A stretch of DNA of 20,676 nt from JAYEJB01 sp034716415 (GCA_034716415.1 JAYEJB010000006.1:1-20676); one strand, 5' to 3'; positions 1 to 6,511 are shown, numbered from the stretch's first letter. A program made the numbers and translations. The notes: generated by a model not told the origin, from the letters alone.

Positions 1-77
1 AATTACCATTCGCTGCCACCGACCGCACGGTGATGCCTGGGCGCTAATCTGAGCGGCAAAATGAGAACTTACAAACC

Positions 78-118
78 GGAAGTTTTAACTTCCCAAAAAA
101 GCGGAAGATTTAACTTCC
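78..118. repeat. two tandem short dyads (hairpins) upstream of ileS
   Basis: Two similar inverted repeats lie 25 bp apart. The first pairs GGAAGT (78-83) with ACTTCC (88-93) around a TTTA loop. The second pairs GGAAG (103-107) with CTTCC (114-118). An A-run separates them and neither is followed by a convincing T-run. They could be twin operator sites, the end of an upstream transcript, or RNA hairpins. The rest of 1-140 contains no gene I can support; a weaker CACCG/CGGTG hairpin sits at 17-32. Confidence 0.45.
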
Positions 119-141
119 CTTTGACACCTCATCTCTCAAGG

Positions 142-170
142 TTGATTAAACTCTCGTTTAACGCTAGATT
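142..170 (+). promoter_or_regulatory. candidate promoter for ileS-ruvA
   Basis: TTGATT at 142-147 and TAGATT at 165-170 are separated by 17 bp, which fits a sigma70-type promoter; each matches four of six consensus bases. A perfect TTGACA lies at 121-126 but has only a weak GATTAA or ATTAAA partner at normal spacing. The predicted leader of about 130 nt contains an imperfect GAAT-CAGG / CCTG-ATTC hairpin (198-223). I saw no T-box signature. Confidence 0.35.
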
Positions 171-306
171 TACTCTGTCCACCTTCGCTGATTTGTTGAA
201 TTCAGGCCGTTTTTTCCTGATTCCGGTAAGTAAGAATATTCAGTCAATCGGATACTCAAAAGAGTTTCGGTGGATCGCATTATTGCGATAAATAGCGGTG
301 GCGATT

Positions 307-3300
307 ATGACTAGATTCCATTTGCCCACAATCGAAGAGGGGGAGCTCAAGCGATGGGAGGAAAAGGGCGTCCTCCGGCAGATCCTTGAGCGTAACGAAA
401 TCCCTAAAGAGAATCCGCGGGGCAATTTCGTCTTTTTTGAGGGTCCGCCGACCGCTAACGGCAAGCCGGGTATTCATCATATCTTGGCACGCGGCTTTAA
501 GGACGCTATTTTGCGCTACCGCACCATGCGCGGTTACCGTGTCGATCGCAAGGCGGGTTGGGATACGCACGGACTGCCGGTCGAGCTTGAGGTCGAGAAA
601 CAGCTCGGGTTCACCAAGAAGCAGGAAATCGAGGAGTATGGTGTCGCCAAGTTCAATAAGCGCTGTCGCGAGAGCGTCTGGAAGTACCTCGACCAGTGGG
701 AGAAGATGACCCAGCGCATCGGTTTTTGGGTAGATCTCGATGATCCGTACATCACCTATAAGAATGAATACATCGAATCGCTCTGGTGGATACTGAAGGA
801 GATCCACGATAAGCAGGTCGGCGGACAGCCATTACTATATGAAGGGCACCGCACGACGCCACATTGCCCGCGTTGCGTGACGTCGTTGTCGTCGCATGAG
901 CTGGCGCAGGGCTACAAAGACGTCGAAGATGTTTCGGTGTTCGTGAAGTTCGCGGTGAAGGGCAAAGAAGATCTGTCTTTCCTGGTCTGGACGACGACTC
1001 CGTGGACTTTACCGGCGAATATGGCTTTAGCGGTCGGTGAACATATCGACTACGTCGAAGCACGGCTCGAAGGTTCGGGTGAGCGGGTGATTTTAGCCAA
1101 GACACTGCTGGGCGCACTTGAGGCAGATCATAAGGTGGTCGCGGAGATGTCAGGTGCTGCTTTATCGGGTATGGAATATGAACCGCTTTACGCTATCGCT
1201 CCGAAAGAGAGCCTTGATAAGGCGTATCGGGTGTACGCGGGTGATTTCGTTTCGGTCGAAGACGGTACAGGCATCGTGCACATCGCCCCGGCTTATGGTG
1301 AGGACGATGCGGAGCTCGGACGACAGGAAGGAATTCCGCCGGTAATGAGCGTGGACGCGACCGGTATCATGGGCGAGGGTATGCCCGGAGCCGGTAAATC
1401 TTTTAAGGAAGCCGACGAGGACGTGAAGGCAGATCTCAAAGGGCGCGGCCTATTATATAAGGAAGAGAAGTACACGCACTCCTACCCGCACTGCTGGCGT
1501 TGCGGCACGCCGCTCATCTACTACGCGAAGAAGTCCTGGTATATCGCGATGTCGAAGTTGCGCGATCAGCTCATCAAGAACAACAACGACATCAACTGGG
1601 TGCCGTCGCATATCCGGGATGGACGGTTCGGCGAGTGGTTGCGTGAAGTAAAGGACTGGGCGTTGTCCCGTGAGCGTTATTGGGGGACGCCGCTGCCGAT
1701 CTGGAAGTGCGTCGATTGTGAGCGTACGCAGGCGATAGGCGGGTTGGATGATTTCGACAATCACGCCGTTCCGATGAACGAATATTTCCTACAGCGTCAT
1801 GGTGAAGCCGAACACAACGTAAAGCGCATCGTGACCGGCTGGGATGAGAGCATGCATTCCGAATTGTCTGAAGTGGGTATCGGTCAGATTGAAGACAGGG
1901 CCGAGGAGTATGCTGACGCGGGTATTGATGTCATCTATGCCTCTGACATTCATCGTTGTAAGCGTACGGCTGAGATGATCGCCGGCAAGACCGGCGCCAA
2001 GGTGCATTACGATGAACGCCTACGCGACATCAAGGCCGGTGAGTTCGAGGGTAAGTCCGAGGACGATTTCCATGCTTTCTTCAAGACATCGGAGGAGCGG
2101 ATAGACAAGGAACTACCGGGCGGCGGTGAGAGTCTGCGACAACAGCGTCAGCGCATGGTGGCCTTCCTGAAGGAGATCGATGGTCAGTACGAAGGCAAGC
2201 GCATCCTGTTCGTCAGTCATGGTGATCCGACTTGGGCGTTGAGGTCCGGCATCATGCAGCTCGACGACAAAGAGTCACTCAACAAGGATCTTTATCTGCA
2301 GGTCGGCGGCAACTGGTCGTTCAACATGCCGCGACGTCCGCGTGACGACGAGGGCAAGGTTGATATGCACCGTCCGTTCGTGGATGATTTAAGGTTGAAA
2401 TGCGCTTGTGGCGGAGAGATGGTACGTGAACCGGACGTCATCGATGTCTGGTTCGATTCAGGTGCCATGCCGTTCGCGCAGTGGGGCTATCCGCACGACG
2501 AGGACTCCGCCGAGCGAATCGATAAGACAAACTATCCGGCTGACTACATCTCCGAGGCGATCGATCAGACACGCGGCTGGTTCTACACGCTATTGGCGAT
2601 ATCGACGCTTTTGGATCGCGGAACTTCATATAAGAACGTCATCTGTCTTGGGCACGTGCTGGACGCGAAAGGGCAGAAGATGAGTAAGTCGAAAGGTAAC
2701 GTCGTCGATCCCTGGGTGATGATGGACAAGTGGGGCGCTGACGCTATCCGTTACTACTTTTTCACGGTCAATCAGCCGGGGGAGCCGAAACGGTTCGATG
2801 AGAAAGGTATCGAGGAGATTACCAAGAAGGTGTTTTTGATCCTCTGGAACGTGTTGTCGTTCCATAAGATGTTTGCGCCGACAGGCGCACCCCCCGAAGC
2901 CTTGGCGAAGGGGGGTCGGTCAGCCACGCATGTTTTGGATCGTTGGTTGCTCGCTGAACTGGACGCGTTGACCAAGGGTATCACGGAAGATCTTGAGGCA
3001 TATCATATAGTAGACGCGTGTCGTCGTATCAACGGTTTCGTGACTGATCTCTCGACTTGGTATGTGCGTCGTAGTCGCGCCCGGTTCAAGGCCGGTGACA
3101 GTGAGGCTTCGGCTACGTTGGGTCACGTGCTAATGACCCTTTCGAAACTTATGACGCCGTTCGCGCCGTTCCTGTCCGATGCGCTCTACGGGGAACTCGG
3201 CGGTAAGAAGGATTCCGTGCATCTCGATATGTGGCCCGAGCAGACCGAAGAGATTGATGAGAAGATCAGCCGGGACATGAAGTGGGTGCGTTTGGCCGCG

Positions 3301-3759
3301 TCCGCTGGACTCGAGAAACGTGAAGAAGCTAAGATTCCGGTGCGACAGGCGCTCGCTAAAGCTACGGTCACGTTACCGCTCAAGGGGAAGTTCTGGATGG
3401 CCGAATTGCTGACCGAGGAATTGAACGTCCTGGAGGTGGAATTCGTGAAGGGAGAGACAGTCGACGTGGTGCTCGATACGGAAATCACGCCCGAATTGCG
3501 CCGCATGGGTCTTCAGCGCGAGATCGTCCGTAACGTGAATTCGCTCCGCAAGGAAGCGGGACTGACTCCCGCTGACCGTGTTATCCTGAAGTGGGAGGCC
3601 GAGAGCGAACTTTGGATCAAGACCATCGAGGAACACGGGGGAGCGCTACAGTCATCAGTACGCGCTGACGGACTCGAGCGCGGTCGAACTGATACTGAAT
3701 TCTCGAAGGAAATTGAGGCTGACGGCGAGACGCTTTGGATCGGATTCAATAAGAGCTGA
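307..3759 (+). CDS. ileS: isoleucyl-tRNA synthetase with inserted histidine-phosphatase domain
   Basis: Charges tRNA-Ile with isoleucine in the cytoplasm and edits mischarged valine. The product is 1150 aa from ATG 307; a GTG three codons upstream (298) is possible, but GGTGG just before the ATG favours 307. Class I motifs are GIHH (55-58, the HIGH equivalent) and KMSKS (791-795). The CP1 editing domain shows WTTTPWTLPAN from W228 and GIVHIAPAYGEDD from G322. WFDSG and a C-terminal anticodon-binding region with WYVRRSR follow. Cysteine pairs C468/C471 and C699/C701 look like zinc ligands. Between them, about residues 490-660, lies a complete histidine phosphatase (phosphoglycerate-mutase-like) domain: RHGE with H498, a SDIHRCKRTA block, GES, and VSHGD with H638. 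The catalytic set looks intact. The domain's substrate is unknown. ruvA starts 1 nt after the stop. Confidence 0.95.
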   Translation: MTRFHLPTIEEGELKRWEEKGVLRQILERNEIPKENPRGNFVFFEGPPTANGKPGIHHILARGFKDAILRYRTMRGYRVDRKAGWDTHGLPVELEVEKQLGFTKKQEIEEYGVAKFNKRCRESVWKYLDQWEKMTQRIGFWVDLDDPYITYKNEYIESLWWILKEIHDKQVGGQPLLYEGHRTTPHCPRCVTSLSSHELAQGYKDVEDVSVFVKFAVKGKEDLSFLVWTTTPWTLPANMALAVGEHIDYVEARLEGSGERVILAKTLLGALEADHKVVAEMSGAALSGMEYEPLYAIAPKESLDKAYRVYAGDFVSVEDGTGIVHIAPAYGEDDAELGRQEGIPPVMSVDATGIMGEGMPGAGKSFKEADEDVKADLKGRGLLYKEEKYTHSYPHCWRCGTPLIYYAKKSWYIAMSKLRDQLIKNNNDINWVPSHIRDGRFGEWLREVKDWALSRERYWGTPLPIWKCVDCERTQAIGGLDDFDNHAVPMNEYFLQRHGEAEHNVKRIVTGWDESMHSELSEVGIGQIEDRAEEYADAGIDVIYASDIHRCKRTAEMIAGKTGAKVHYDERLRDIKAGEFEGKSEDDFHAFFKTSEERIDKELPGGGESLRQQRQRMVAFLKEIDGQYEGKRILFVSHGDPTWALRSGIMQLDDKESLNKDLYLQVGGNWSFNMPRRPRDDEGKVDMHRPFVDDLRLKCACGGEMVREPDVIDVWFDSGAMPFAQWGYPHDEDSAERIDKTNYPADYISEAIDQTRGWFYTLLAISTLLDRGTSYKNVICLGHVLDAKGQKMSKSKGNVVDPWVMMDKWGADAIRYYFFTVNQPGEPKRFDEKGIEEITKKVFLILWNVLSFHKMFAPTGAPPEALAKGGRSATHVLDRWLLAELDALTKGITEDLEAYHIVDACRRINGFVTDLSTWYVRRSRARFKAGDSEASATLGHVLMTLSKLMTPFAPFLSDALYGELGGKKDSVHLDMWPEQTEEIDEKISRDMKWVRLAASAGLEKREEAKIPVRQALAKATVTLPLKGKFWMAELLTEELNVLEVEFVKGETVDVVLDTEITPELRRMGLQREIVRNVNSLRKEAGLTPADRVILKWEAESELWIKTIEEHGGALQSSVRADGLERGRTDTEFSKEIEADGETLWIGFNKS
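1774..2295 (+). other. histidine-phosphatase domain embedded in ileS
   Basis: This in-frame segment encodes roughly residues 490-652 of the IleRS. It carries the branch-1 histidine phosphatase signatures in canonical order: RHG with the phospho-accepting histidine (H498), an arginine-bearing SD-x-x-R-C-K-R-T-A helix, a LRDIKAGEFEG block, PGGGES, and the second histidine in SHG (H638). The flanking synthetase sequence resumes with HRPFVDD and the CxCGG element, so this is a domain insertion and not a terminal fusion. Ends are approximate. Confidence 0.85.
2889..2916. repeat. GC-rich near-palindrome inside ileS
   Basis: Six C (2890-2895) face six G (2910-2915), extended by an A-T pair (2889/2916), and an inner CC-TT-GG forms the centre. 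The two CGAAG blocks between the arms are direct copies of each other, not complements. The segment encodes about eight residues (PPEALAKG) in a loop before the anticodon-binding region, so it looks like a small tolerated insertion. The reverse-strand reading resembles short palindromic inserts I associate with CPR genomes, from memory only. Confidence 0.45.
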
Positions 3760-3760
3760 C

Positions 3761-4315
3761 ATGATCATCACTCTCAAAGGTGAAGTGACGCATAAAGGAG
3801 CTGGCTTCGCAGTGGTTGAGGCGGGTGGTATTGGTTATCAGATTCACTTGTCTTCCGGTGCGTTATCCGAACTGCCGGGGAGCGGTGAGGTCAGCCTTTG
3901 GACTCACGAGTACATCCGTGAAGACGCGCGCGATCTGTACGGTTTCCGGACTGAGCATGAACGTAAGTTGTTCCTGCAATTGCTGGACGTCAGCGGTGTC
4001 GGTCCGAAGATGGCACTGAATATCCTGTCTCTGGGCACGCCAGAGGACATCGAGAAACGGATCGAACAGGGCGACGCTGGCTGGATCTCACAGGTCAGCG
4101 GTGTCGGCAAGAAGACGGCGCAGAAGATCATCCTGGAATTACGCGGCAAGCTGGCTGAGGTGATAGAAGACACTCCGGCCGACAAGGATGTCCTGGCCGC
4201 ACTGGTGAGTCTCGGCTACTCGCGCGAACAGGCTCGGGACGCGGTAACGGTCACCGATTCCGCGGACAGGGTCGAGAAGCGATTAAAGGACGCGCTCAAG
4301 ACTTTGGCGAAATGA
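3761..4315 (+). CDS. ruvA: Holliday junction branch migration protein RuvA
   Basis: RuvA tetramers bind four-way DNA junctions and load the RuvB motor during recombination and repair. The product is 184 aa from ATG 3761, where MIITLKGEV matches the usual family start; an upstream in-frame ATG at 3713 lies inside ileS and is rejected. It shows the N-terminal OB-fold (about 1-62), two helix-hairpin-helix motifs (VSGVGPKMA near 78-86 and VSGVGKKTA near 112-120), and the C-terminal RuvB-contacting domain (about 142-184, with VLAALVSLGYS). It is slightly shorter than typical proteins of about 200 aa, mainly in the linker. The start is 1 nt after the ileS stop, so it is probably cotranscribed and translationally coupled. 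ruvB and ruvC are not in the window. Confidence 0.95.
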   Translation: MIITLKGEVTHKGAGFAVVEAGGIGYQIHLSSGALSELPGSGEVSLWTHEYIREDARDLYGFRTEHERKLFLQLLDVSGVGPKMALNILSLGTPEDIEKRIEQGDAGWISQVSGVGKKTAQKIILELRGKLAEVIEDTPADKDVLAALVSLGYSREQARDAVTVTDSADRVEKRLKDALKTLAK

Positions 4316-4343
4316 TGTTACCGAGCTTAAAAGTTAAAAAGTC

Positions 4344-4367
4344 GAAAAGCTTAAGAGCTTTTCTTTT
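4344..4367 (+). terminator. candidate terminator after ruvA
   Basis: A perfect 8-bp stem GAAAAGCT (4344-4351) / AGCTTTTC (4356-4363) with a TAAG loop is followed by TTTT. The stem is AT-rich, so termination may be weak. Confidence 0.45.
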
Positions 4368-4371
4368 ATAC

Positions 4372-4407
4372 AGCTTTTAGGCTTTTGAACTGTTAAGCTT
4401 TTAGGCT
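4372..4407 (+). repeat. 12-bp direct repeat just upstream of femAB
   Basis: AGCTTTTAGGCT occurs at 4372-4383 and again at 4396-4407, a 24-bp period ending 5 nt before the femAB start codon. The whole 4316-4412 gap is built from short AAGCTTTT-like words. No Shine-Dalgarno site or convincing promoter is visible here. Confidence 0.5.
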
Positions 4408-4412
4408 CAATT

Positions 4413-5465
4413 ATGCTTCACTCCGTCTCCCGCAATGATGAGCAATGGAACGGATTCGTCCTCGACAACGGGGGCGGTTTTTTGCAGTCGTGGGAGTGGG
4501 GGAGGTTCCAGGAGGAGAGCGGCAAGAAAGTCTTTCGGTTCCGGCTCGATACCGATGATGGCACTGCGGCGCAATTCAACGTGATATTCCACCGCTTACC
4601 CATGGCGCAACAGTACGCATACGTACCTATGGGCCCGTTGGTGCGACGTGATGGTAATGAGAAGTCGCATTTTGAGGCTTGTATCGCCGCGTTGCGGAAA
4701 TCAGTAGGGAACAGCGACGCCATCTTCGTGCGTCTCGAGCCGAAGGTGACGAAACAGGGCGGTTTCATCGGTGCGTCGGGGATGAAGAAACTTGGCATGA
4801 AGAAAGTGAAAGCGATCCAGCCGGCCGACTCGGTCATCGTCGACCTGACCAAGAGCGAGGATGAATTGTCGGCCGCAATGAAACAGAAGACGCGTTACAA
4901 TGTCCGGCTGGCGGAAAAGAAAGGCGTGACCGTACGCACCGCGAACTACGAGAACGCCCACGCGTTCCGTGAGGATTGTGAGACGTTCTGGCGGCTTCTG
5001 GATGAGACCGCGGAGCGCGACAAGTTCCATTCGCACGATAAGACGTATTACGAGAAGATGTTGGATGTGTTGTCACCACGGAAACACGGGGGACTCTCGG
5101 TCGGATTGATGTTCGCGGAGTACGAGGGTGAGCCGATCGCCGCCGTGATGCTTGCTTCGTTCGGCGACACGGTCACCTATCTGCATGGCGCGTCCTCATC
5201 GACGCATCGCAATGTCATGGCGCCGTTCCTGTTGCACTGGCGCGCCATGCTGGAGGCCAAGAGCAGGGGGTTCACCAAGTACGACTTCTGGGGAGTGGCG
5301 CCGGAGGACGCGAAAGCGGATCATCACTGGTCAGGCATTACCCGTTTTAAGACCGGCTTCGGCGGCAAGCGGGTGAGTTACCTGGGTGCCTGGGAGTTGC
5401 CAAGAAGCCGATTCTGGTATAATCTATACCGCTGCGCTAAACGATCACGTGGGGTCAGGTCTTGA
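4413..5465 (+). CDS. FemAB/FemX-family peptidoglycan bridge (aminoacyl-tRNA-dependent) ligase
   Basis: Family members use aminoacyl-tRNA to add amino acids to the stem peptide of lipid II at the inner membrane face, or perform related GNAT-fold acyl transfers. The product is 350 aa. Recognition rests on the N-terminal LQSWEWGRFQEESG block (about 24-37), the central DLTKSEDELSAAMKQKTRYNVRLAEKKGV region (about 144-171), HDKTYYEKM (about 208-216), and the C-terminal YDFWGVAP, then FKTGFGGKRVSYLGAWELP and FWYNLYR, a typical family ending. There is no clear Shine-Dalgarno site. The last codons and the TGA stop lie inside the first unit of the repeat at 5442-5525, so the repeat supplies the final residues. 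The exact amino acid donated cannot be read from sequence. Confidence 0.85.
   Translation: MLHSVSRNDEQWNGFVLDNGGGFLQSWEWGRFQEESGKKVFRFRLDTDDGTAAQFNVIFHRLPMAQQYAYVPMGPLVRRDGNEKSHFEACIAALRKSVGNSDAIFVRLEPKVTKQGGFIGASGMKKLGMKKVKAIQPADSVIVDLTKSEDELSAAMKQKTRYNVRLAEKKGVTVRTANYENAHAFREDCETFWRLLDETAERDKFHSHDKTYYEKMLDVLSPRKHGGLSVGLMFAEYEGEPIAAVMLASFGDTVTYLHGASSSTHRNVMAPFLLHWRAMLEAKSRGFTKYDFWGVAPEDAKADHHWSGITRFKTGFGGKRVSYLGAWELPRSRFWYNLYRCAKRSRGVRS
5415..5423 (+). promoter_or_regulatory. extended -10 promoter, probably for tRNA-Arg
   Basis: TATAAT at 5418-5423 is preceded by an extended TG at 5415-5416. A TTGCCA at 5397-5402 could act as a -35, although the 15-bp spacing is short. It lies inside the 3' end of femAB and would start transcription near 5430, through the repeats and into the tRNA. 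Confidence 0.4.
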
Positions 5466-5525
5466 ATCTTGGCATTTTGGTTTCGATCACGTGGGGTCAG
5501 GTCTTGAATCTTGGCATTTTGGTTT
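5442..5525. repeat. 42-bp direct tandem repeat, two units
   Basis: Units 5442-5483 and 5484-5525 are identical. Each contains a core TGGGGTCAGGTCTTGAATCT (the full 22-bp core is at 5450-5471 and 5492-5513). The core resembles sequences I associate with IS200/IS605-like REP-associated tyrosine transposases (RAYT) in many bacteria. That link is from memory, and no transposase gene is in the window. Confidence 0.85.
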
Positions 5526-5544
5526 CTGAATCGGGATTGAAACG

Positions 5545-5566
5545 CAAGATTCAAGACCTGACCCCA
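5545..5566 (-). repeat. inverted copy of the 22-bp repeat core
   Basis: This stretch is the exact reverse complement of the core at 5492-5513. The two could form a 22-bp stem with a 31-nt loop. It ends 4 nt before the tRNA-Arg gene. The direct-direct-inverted arrangement looks like a REP/BIME or MITE-like remnant. Confidence 0.8.
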
Positions 5567-5570
5567 ATAC

Positions 5571-5645
5571 GCACCTATAGTTCAACGGATAGAATATGGG
5601 TTTCCGGAACCCAAGATCTAGGTTCGATTCCTAGTGGGTGCACCA
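5571..5645 (+). tRNA. tRNA-Arg (anticodon CCG)
   Basis: A full cloverleaf can be drawn. The acceptor stem pairs 5571-5577 with 5635-5641 (one T-G pair), with discriminator A5642 and an encoded CCA 5643-5645. The D-arm uses GTTC/GAAT. The anticodon stem TGGGT/ACCCA (5597-5601/5609-5613) holds the loop TTCCGGA, giving anticodon CCG at 5604-5606, which reads CGG arginine codons. The T-arm CTAGG/CCTAG encloses TTCGATT. A GAAA-capped terminator follows at once. Confidence 0.95.
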
Positions 5646-5648
5646 TCT

Positions 5649-5674
5649 AAAAACCGGCCGAAAGGCCGGTTTTT
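5649..5674 (+). terminator. rho-independent terminator of tRNA-Arg
   Basis: Stem ACCGGCC (5653-5659) / GGCCGGT (5664-5670) closes a GAAA tetraloop, with A-run and T-run on either side (T's to 5674). It could work on both strands. Confidence 0.9.
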
Positions 5675-5681
5675 GGCTACC

Positions 5682-5710
5682 TTGACACCCGCCGCCTGGG
5701 GCGGTATGGT
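5682..5710 (+). promoter_or_regulatory. sigma70-type promoter for the 65-aa gene
   Basis: A perfect TTGACA (5682-5687), a 17-bp spacer and TATGGT (5705-5710) predict a start near 5717, about 32 nt before the GTG start codon. The spacer contains a CCGCC/GGCGG dyad. Confidence 0.7.
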
Positions 5711-5748
5711 GGGGGCCCTTTGAAAATGGGATAGGAAGTGAGTCAAGA

Positions 5749-5946
5749 GTGAGATACGTACATATCGCCATGGCGTGGCTTGTATTGACCGTGCCTCCGG
5801 CAATGATGAGCTACGTTCAGTTCCACGCTGGTGAGAGAACATTCGGATACCTCTTCGCGGCAACCGCAATCATAGTGCCAGTGACTGCCATCTATTTCAT
5901 GCACTGGCTACAAACCGGAGGACATATCAAGAAGAATCCTTCGTAA
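5749..5946 (+). CDS. small two-helix membrane protein, function unknown
   Basis: The product is 65 aa from GTG 5749, with AGGAAG about ten bases upstream (5733-5738) and a near-consensus promoter before that. Two hydrophobic stretches (about residues 4-22 and 32-53, including IAMAWLVLTVPPAMM and YLFAATAIIVPVTAIYFM) suggest two transmembrane helices joined by a short charged turn (HAGERTF), with a short lysine-containing tail. I do not recognise the family. A stand-alone membrane gene with its own promoter, between a tRNA terminator and another independent small gene, is the only context. The tail and expression signals make a real gene likely, but coding status rests on these alone. Confidence 0.6.
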   Translation: MRYVHIAMAWLVLTVPPAMMSYVQFHAGERTFGYLFAATAIIVPVTAIYFMHWLQTGGHIKKNPS

Positions 5947-6006
5947 CCTCCTCAACCACCCTTATCCGGGGCGATTTTTTCTTACGTCGTATCCCGTCTG
6001 ACGGGG

Positions 6007-6036
6007 TTGACAGAGGGGGTCTGGCCGTGGTAGGTT
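6007..6036 (+). promoter_or_regulatory. candidate promoter for the 139-aa gene
   Basis: TTGACA (6007-6012) and TAGGTT (6031-6036) are 18 bp apart, giving a start near 6043 and a leader of about 50 nt. A small hairpin, TCCCGT/ACGGGG (5992-6006), abuts the -35. Confidence 0.5.
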
Positions 6037-6061
6037 TAGCGGTCGAAAAGACCCCCACGGC
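6015..6061. repeat. two overlapping, mutually exclusive inverted repeats
   Basis: GGGGGTC (6015-6021) can pair with GACCCCC (6050-6056). GCCGTGG (6024-6030) can pair with CCACGGC (6055-6061). The right arms share two C's, so only one pairing can form at a time. They overlap the promoter, so they may be operators in DNA or alternative hairpins in read-through RNA. Confidence 0.5.
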
Positions 6062-6091
6062 TGGGTAAGCCGATGCTCGTTGGAGGAGTAA

Positions 6092-6511
6092 ATGGGAACC
6101 ATGGCCGACGCTCTTGCGGGAGCTAGATTGATATCCGATGACGCCAAGGCAGAAATCGACAGGCAGGAGCGGGGCAAGGCTCAGCCCACCCGAAAGTACA
6201 AGAGGGAAAAGGGTGCTGAATACGGATTCGCCCAATTGGAAGGCGACATCTCCGTGAAGGATTTTAGGGAAACCGCGAAGGCCCTTCTTTTACAGGACTC
6301 GTCGTTCATCGGCGAGATCATCTCCCTCGCGCAGAGATTCAATGGCGAGAAAGGCGGTAAAAATCTGCTGTGGCGACTCTATACCGCCAGAGACGAGCTC
6401 CGTAAGAGGGAGCATCCCGTCGAAATCATCATCTGCCGGATGTTGAGCCGCAAAGTCAGACCGCTCAATGAAGAGAGGTGTGGCAGAAAGAGGAAAAAAG
6501 CGAGGCGTTGA
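6092..6511 (+). CDS. hypothetical basic protein
   Basis: The product is 139 aa from ATG 6092, with a strong GGAGGAG (6082-6088) before it; a second ATG at 6101 would remove three residues. No domain is recognised. The protein is rich in K, R and E. It has a flexible basic stretch near 28-40 (RGKAQPTRKYKREKG), a probable helical core near 56-105 (DFRETAKALLLQD, FIGEIISLAQRFN, LLWRLYTARDELRK), and a strongly basic tail (RCGRKRKKARR), which may bind nucleic acid. There is no signal peptide or membrane segment. It has its own candidate promoter and a terminator 40 nt downstream, so it seems to be a single-gene unit. Confidence 0.7.
   Translation: MGTMADALAGARLISDDAKAEIDRQERGKAQPTRKYKREKGAEYGFAQLEGDISVKDFRETAKALLLQDSSFIGEIISLAQRFNGEKGGKNLLWRLYTARDELRKREHPVEIIICRMLSRKVRPLNEERCGRKRKKARR

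Noticed and set aside
61..291. 76-codon plus-strand open frame before ileS
   Set aside because: It spans the dyads and candidate promoter, has no clear ribosome-binding site, and the peptide looks non-coding.
171..306. T-box leader before ileS
   Set aside because: No T-box sequence, specifier loop or antiterminator/terminator pair could be found; the GGTGG before the start codon is better explained as a ribosome-binding site.
280..807. 175-codon minus-strand open frame
   Set aside because: It lies opposite the well-supported N-terminal part of ileS and shows no recognisable domain.
5442..5566. CRISPR array
   Set aside because: There are only two contiguous direct units without unique spacers plus one inverted copy, and no cas genes.
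4413..5645. Functional pairing of the FemAB ligase with the adjacent tRNA-Arg
   Set aside because: FemAB enzymes use charged tRNAs, but known donors are mainly Gly, Ala or Ser, and this tRNA looks like an ordinary elongator with its own promoter and terminator. Adjacency alone is not evidence.
5618..5869. 83-codon minus-strand open frame
   Set aside because: It covers the antisense of the tRNA 3' half, its terminator, a strong promoter and the 65-aa gene.
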